From positions 496,001-560,000 of the forward strand of contig JAHGAU010000007.1 in NCBI GenBank assembly GCA_019925105.1: 64,000 nt of DNA, read 5' to 3'. Every line of letters begins with the position of its first letter. The stretch's first letter is position 1. The position numbers and the translations under genes are program-made. Source of the DNA: Niebla homalea (lineage: Eukaryota > Ascomycota > Lecanoromycetes > Lecanorales > Ramalinaceae). Shown here piece by piece: positions 63,017-64,000 of this stretch. The notes beneath the pieces are model-generated. The model was not told where the DNA came from. It saw only the letters and a list, made by a program, of their open reading frames with translations, and did no database searches.

Positions 63017-64000
63017 TTACCCCCTCCCTTCGATAGCGAGTTCCTGTAAGTTATCCACGTTAATAAGAACTCTGAAAGGCTTTACGTAAGCACCCAAAAT
63101 ATACTTAAGATTGGGCCTATAAGCTTCCCTATACGTCTTTATAAAACAGTTTACTTAACTTTAGCGCTTAGTATATTTCCTTAATCATTATAATTCAGTA
63201 AATCAGTTAAAGCTTCAGCTTTTAATCTTATTAATTAACGAGTAAAATTACGAGCATAGAACTTTAGTCTTTTAATATTTTAAATATTAAGTACAGACCT
63301 AATTTATTAAGGTATTAATAATAATAGTTTGCGACTAAATATAAGTATCCGGCGACGTCGATATACGCCTATTATAACGGACGTACGTTTTATTCGGGAC
63401 AGCCGATATACTTTATTCGGTATATAAGATAGCCTTTTATATTAATAAGAAAGTCATTACTTTTCTTATCGATTTTAAAATCGATTACCTTAAGCGTATC
63501 GTAATTTACGCCCTTATCGTCTACTTTAACCGGTAAGGGCGGCTATATAACTTATCCTAATAGCGGATCTTACGTATCGTAGTATAGTAATATTAAGTAA
63601 AAAACAGGGTAAACCTTTTTTATTAAATCGGATAACTTTAATTTATATACGGAGTTATCGATAACGTAAATAATTATAAATAATTTAAGGTTCTTATAAT
63701 TTAAGGACTTAAAAGGGTAATTTATTTTAATATTCCTTATATTAAGTATTATTATATTATTAACTCGGAATTATAATAACGGGTAGCGGTATTTATTGGC
63801 TTACGCGGACTATATTACTTAAGCCTACTTTATCTCTTTCTTTATAAACTTTTTAAGTTTATCGATTTTATTAATTAACGTATTATATACCTTTATTTCT
63901 TTTTTCTATTTCGGTATCTTAAACGTTATAGGTCCCGGAGCCTTAAGCCTAGATCGTAATATATAGCCTTTTATTATAAAGAATAGCGAGAGTTTAGTGG
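63017..64000 (-). mobile_element. 3' part of a degraded element leaving the window
   Basis: Lies behind the polypurine tract and LTR. RIP-mutated, less so next to the LTR. I could not assign pol motifs, so the class is unknown. Confidence 0.4.

Larger units (their letters stand above)
47600..64000. other. RIP-degraded AT-rich transposon block B
   Basis: Same dinucleotide signature as block A and the same LINE family. It continues beyond the window. Confidence 0.9.

Overview
The window is nuclear DNA of a filamentous ascomycete (Pezizomycotina). The left third is compact and gene-dense, with genes interrupted by introns of about 46-80 bases that have fungal splice sites. The rest is extremely AT-rich repeat DNA in which CA and TG dinucleotides are almost gone while CG and CCGG persist, the signature of repeat-induced point mutation (RIP). 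I cannot name the species; the sharp split into gene-rich and AT-rich compartments is common in plant-associated Leotiomycetes and Dothideomycetes, but that is inference.

Region 1 (1-21,000) holds thirteen genes, mostly conserved housekeeping ones. In order they are: mitochondrial porin VDAC (+), a mitochondrial J-domain membrane protein (-), an RCH1/SLC10A7-type carrier (+), methionine aminopeptidase 2 (+), asparagine synthetase (-), the SUMO E2 UBC9 (-), peroxin PEX19 (+), an unrecognised 223-aa protein (-), a Mid2-like Ser/Thr-rich membrane protein (-), a PQ-loop transporter (+), ribosomal stalk protein P1 (-), a UPF0662/DUF2408 protein (+) and a Cys-rich single-pass membrane protein (-). 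I rebuilt exons by eye from splice sites, reading phase and family conservation. Three introns fit the families only if they begin GC rather than GT. Neighbours share divergent promoters and short convergent 3' gaps, with no sign of a functional cluster. A TGAGTCA (Gcn4/Cpc1) site lies upstream of asparagine synthetase.

Region 2 (21,540-44,800) and region 4 (47,600-64,000) are RIP-degraded transposons. I could delimit: a Ty3/gypsy-type LTR retrotransposon with matching 5-bp target duplications (24,664-32,460); two near-full-length copies of one LINE family in opposite orientation plus a 5' fragment, with (CAAT)n tails; a 371-bp truncated LINE nested in one of them, with a 13-bp target duplication and little RIP; a non-coding 1.65-kb element with 158-bp terminal repeats; a second gypsy-type pol body (57.9-62.8 kb); and one LTR of a minus-strand element leaving the window.

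Region 3 (45,019-47,325) is one intact intronless 768-aa gene of normal base composition, isolated between the AT-rich blocks. I do not recognise its family. It is the best candidate here for undescribed biology.
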